Source: Spirochaetota bacterium (GTDB lineage Bacteria > Spirochaetota > UBA4802 > JAFGJZ01). Taken from it: DNA of 7,977 nt. Under the pieces are notes generated by a model that saw only the letters and a list, made by a program, of their open reading frames with translations, was not told where the DNA came from and did no database searches. The position numbers and the translations under genes were made by a program. Of the stretch, positions 5,536-7,977 are shown piece after piece. The stretch's first letter is position 1; every line of letters begins with the position of its first letter. The stretch lies in assembly GCA_022704645.1 (NCBI GenBank), contig JAKJGA010000076.1:1-7977 (forward strand), written 5' to 3'.

Positions 5536-5636
5536 AATCGAATCTCCTTCAAGCGAAACTTACCTGTCTTTTGCAATATACAATAACTCTTCGCGTTAGA
5601 AATACTATTCCCAATTCAAACAATTAAAATAGAATC

Positions 5637-5666
5637 AAAAAAAGACGTGCATTCAATCCAATGCAC
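5637..5666 (-). terminator. Likely intrinsic terminator after the radical SAM gene
   Basis: On the minus strand GTGCATT pairs with AATGCAC (7 bp, six-base loop, 5666-5647) and is followed by GTC and seven T (5643-5637). It lies about 200 bases after the radical SAM stop and upstream of the exported-protein start, so it would insulate the two genes. The stem is short and only moderately GC-rich. Confidence 0.5.
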
Positions 5667-5753
5667 TTAACAGCTTAATACAAAATACAAGCAGCAATGT
5701 CAAATAGAAAATACAAAGAAAACGAAGCTATAGATGAATGATAGAAAAGCTAA

Positions 5754-5776
5754 AATGTCCGACATAGTCGGACATT
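5754..5776. repeat. Perfect 10-bp hairpin with three-base loop
   Basis: AATGTCCGAC (5754-5763) pairs with GTCGGACATT (5767-5776) around ATA. No T run follows on either strand, so a terminator role is not supported. Its compact form resembles the hairpins at 1870-2400. Confidence 0.65.
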
Positions 5777-5862
5777 AATGAAATAGAAGAACCGCGCAGA
5801 CAAGGATATCATAACGCACTGACGAATAGACAACGCAAAACAAATAGACAAACAAAGAAACT

Positions 5863-7977
5863 TTACAAATTCTGTTTAATCTTAACACAGTTAACTACGC
5901 CGTCTTCTCCGAACATACGGATGAAATCATCTATTCGGATGCTTCCGCAGAGCATTTCAACCTGCGCTGCATCATCTTTAAATTCATAATTGAGAACGGC
6001 TTCTTTTACTGAAATTTCGCGGACTTTGCCTTTGGATTCTTTCATGTAAACAGAATCAGATTCCAAATACATTTTCATCTTTTCATTATCTGCACCTTTA
6101 ATTACATAAACCGAAGAAGCACCTATTCTCATGAGATTTGCTTTAGCAGTCTTATCGATTGACAAAAGCGTTAATCCAACCGGAAGCGATGCATTGATTT
6201 CATTTTTCATTTCATCACAATCGAAAGAAGTATAAACTTCAGCATCTATCAGTTCGCATTCACTTTCAATACCGAGCGGAATCGGAAAGGACGCAGAGAT
6301 CTTTTCGTGTTTATTAAATCCCTGAGTGTAAGAAACAGGAAACGATGCCGATGTAAACGCGCGGCGTATATGATCGAGCATATCGTTATGCGAAAAATAT
6401 TTCGCAGTATCCCTCTTCTGAAATGTAAGTCTGAAATTGCCTTCTGAATTATATCTGACTTTGAATCTCTCGAATGATTCACGAAGTTTTTCCCTGTCTA
6501 TAGAAAGTTCACGTTTTCTGACTGATAACCTTTCATTGCTCATCAGATTTTCTTTTTTATAAGAAATGATTTTGCGGTTTGAAGCCTGAACGAATTCCCA
6601 CGGAATAACTTCTCTTTCTTTGAGATATGATTCGAGATTATATTCTTTTATTATATCTTCCCAGATATCTTTTCGAATAAATTCATCCCACGAATCCATA
6701 TAAGCTCCGCGCTTGTATGCTTCATGAAGTGCCGGCCCGAGAGAAGCATCTCCTCTGGATATTACCGCTTCAAGACGTGAAACAAATATGTCGTGATTCT
6801 TGATCGAAATATTTTTAGGAAGTGCGCGTTTAATCTTCAAAACCGTTTCAAGAAGATATTCGCTTGAAGCGAACTCGTCGCATTCAAACGGAGTGTGCGG
6901 TTTCGGAACAAAAGGCGAGACGGTTACGTTTATCTTCTTACGTCTTCCGCCGATTTCATTAATTTTGGTCAGCGCCTGAATTATGCTTTCAGCCTCATCG
7001 TGTTCCTTGTATCCCGGAAGACCAATCATAAAATAAAGTTTAATTAGATTCCATCCGTTCCTGAAAACCTCGCCTATGATCTCATAGAGATCATCCATCG
7101 AAAGTTTTTTGTGAATTTTTCTTCTAAGATAATCGTCGGCGGTTTCAACTGCAAAAGTTATCGACGACTGTCTCACGTCCGAAACGGCTTTTATAAGCGG
7201 AAGATTAGTCTTGTCAACCTTCATCGAAGGAAGTGATACCGAATATGCATTTTCATTTATATACGGCATAATTGTGTTTATAAGCGAATCTATCCGCGTA
7301 TAATCGCTCACAGAAAGAGCCGACAGCGTCACCTCATTAAGCCCTGTATTCTTTATTTGATTTTTTATGTTCTGAAATATTACTTCTTCACTGTATTCCC
7401 TGTAAGGCATGGTGCAAAAACCCGCGTGGCAGAAACAGCACATGTTTCTGCAACCCCTCGCGATTTCTGTAACGCTTTTTTCCTGACTGATAGCAATCAA
7501 CGGAACAAGACTTTTTTTCGGATACTGTAAATCTCCCCTGAAAAATGCCTTGCGCACAGGTCTTGCGTCATAACTTTTAATTCCGCCTGATAATTCTTTT
7601 ATCTTTGAATTTGCCGGAACGAAAAGATTGTCGAATTTTTCGAGAGACGCGATTATTTCTTTTTTTGAAATTCCTTTCTTTTTTAATACGAATATATGCT
7701 GAACTATTTCAGTTAAATTATCTTCGGCTTCTCCTGCAAAAAATATATCAGCTGCAAAAGACAGCGGCAGCGGATTTGAAGAACATTCTCCGCCGATAAT
7801 TACAATCGGGTCATTTTCACTTCTTTCATTTCTGTCTACGGGAATTCCCGAAAGACTTAATATGTGAAAAATATTCGTAGCAAGAAGTTCATGCGAATAA
7901 TTGAATCCTATCATGTCGCATTCTTTCAGCGGCGTTCTGCTTTCAAGCGTAAAAAGCGGAATGGAATTATTTTTGAG
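5863..7977 (-). CDS. Radical SAM protein fused to DUF2344 (TIGR03960 + TIGR03936 type), N-terminus beyond window
   Basis: The frame is open to the window edge; 704 residues are visible and the true start lies outside. The first visible residues (IPLFTLESRTPLK) align with the N-terminal region of the TIGR03960 family, so the ATG at 7914 is internal. That region is probably a B12-binding-like Rossmann domain. The radical SAM core follows with CRNMCCFC (the CX3CX2C iron-sulfur ligands, visible residues 176, 180, 183), LYFMIGLPG, and SPFVPKPHTPF. The last 200 or so residues match DUF2344, with FSHNDMLDHIRRAF, TQGFNKHEKIS and PIPLGIESECELID. In many bacteria these two parts are separate adjacent genes; here they are one protein. 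The reaction and substrate are not established for the family. Members are often encoded near ribosome or RNase G genes, which hints at an RNA or translation link. Confidence 0.92.
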   Translation of the reverse strand, partial: LKNNSIPLFTLESRTPLKECDMIGFNYSHELLATNIFHILSLSGIPVDRNERSENDPIVIIGGECSSNPLPLSFAADIFFAGEAEDNLTEIVQHIFVLKKKGISKKEIIASLEKFDNLFVPANSKIKELSGGIKSYDARPVRKAFFRGDLQYPKKSLVPLIAISQEKSVTEIARGCRNMCCFCHAGFCTMPYREYSEEVIFQNIKNQIKNTGLNEVTLSALSVSDYTRIDSLINTIMPYINENAYSVSLPSMKVDKTNLPLIKAVSDVRQSSITFAVETADDYLRRKIHKKLSMDDLYEIIGEVFRNGWNLIKLYFMIGLPGYKEHDEAESIIQALTKINEIGGRRKKINVTVSPFVPKPHTPFECDEFASSEYLLETVLKIKRALPKNISIKNHDIFVSRLEAVISRGDASLGPALHEAYKRGAYMDSWDEFIRKDIWEDIIKEYNLESYLKEREVIPWEFVQASNRKIISYKKENLMSNERLSVRKRELSIDREKLRESFERFKVRYNSEGNFRLTFQKRDTAKYFSHNDMLDHIRRAFTSASFPVSYTQGFNKHEKISASFPIPLGIESECELIDAEVYTSFDCDEMKNEINASLPVGLTLLSIDKTAKANLMRIGASSVYVIKGADNEKMKMYLESDSVYMKESKGKVREISVKEAVLNYEFKDDAAQVEMLCGSIRIDDFIRMFGEDGVVNCVKIKQNL

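Larger units (their letters stand above)
5536..5862. other. Gene-free, A-rich spacer downstream of the radical SAM gene
   Basis: These 327 bp carry no plausible gene. They hold a terminator-like hairpin (5637-5666) and a perfect hairpin at 5754-5776. The part next to the radical SAM stop is rich in A and C with loosely repeated AATAGACAA words. It must also contain the promoter of the exported-protein gene, but I see no convincing -35/-10 pair. Confidence 0.6.

Overview
This is a bacterial window of moderate to low GC with strong AAGGAGG-type ribosome binding sites. A Cys-terminated lipoprotein signal with a relaxed lipobox (LCSC) points to a diderm. A spirochaete (Treponema-like) or another anaerobic gut or sediment lineage would fit the lipobox, the stand-alone hemerythrin and the abundance of intergenic palindromes, but nothing here proves the taxon. 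All confidently called genes lie on the minus strand.

The layout has three parts. The left flank (1-1214) is a conserved DEAD-box RNA helicase of the DeaD/CshA type, starting with TTG and truncated by the window edge. The right flank (5863-7977) is a conserved radical SAM protein fused to a DUF2344 domain, also cut by the edge. Between them is an accessory block that is much richer in A+T. It holds a small membrane protein (2437-2841), a predicted lipoprotein (3052-3693), a bacteriohemerythrin (4056-4457), a 14-codon ORF with a very good ribosome binding site just upstream of it (4522-4566), a possible N-terminal remnant of an EamA-like transporter on the plus strand (4755-4929), and a predicted exported protein (4930-5535). 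The small genes are separated by long spacers and do not look like one operon. I see no functional link between them apart from possible stress or oxygen handling through the hemerythrin.

The most unusual part is the gene-free stretch 1215-2436. Its first half (1374-1865) is an array with a period of 165 bp: one perfect tandem duplication (1451-1615 = 1616-1780) flanked by older, diverged copies. One hairpin in the unit differs between old and young copies at four base pairs, and every change is compensated, so the structure rather than the sequence is conserved. The second half (1870-2400) is a chain of about fifteen perfect or near-perfect short hairpins with tiny loops, almost end to end, including a 13-bp stem whose loop can pair with downstream sequence as an H-type pseudoknot. 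No convincing protein is encoded there. It may be a structured RNA or a nested set of palindromic repeats; the sequence alone does not decide between these.

Other points of note are a Gln at one of the conserved His iron-ligand positions of the hemerythrin, a 13-bp inverted repeat at 3894-3936, and two further hairpins in the spacer after the radical SAM gene, one of which resembles an intrinsic terminator.
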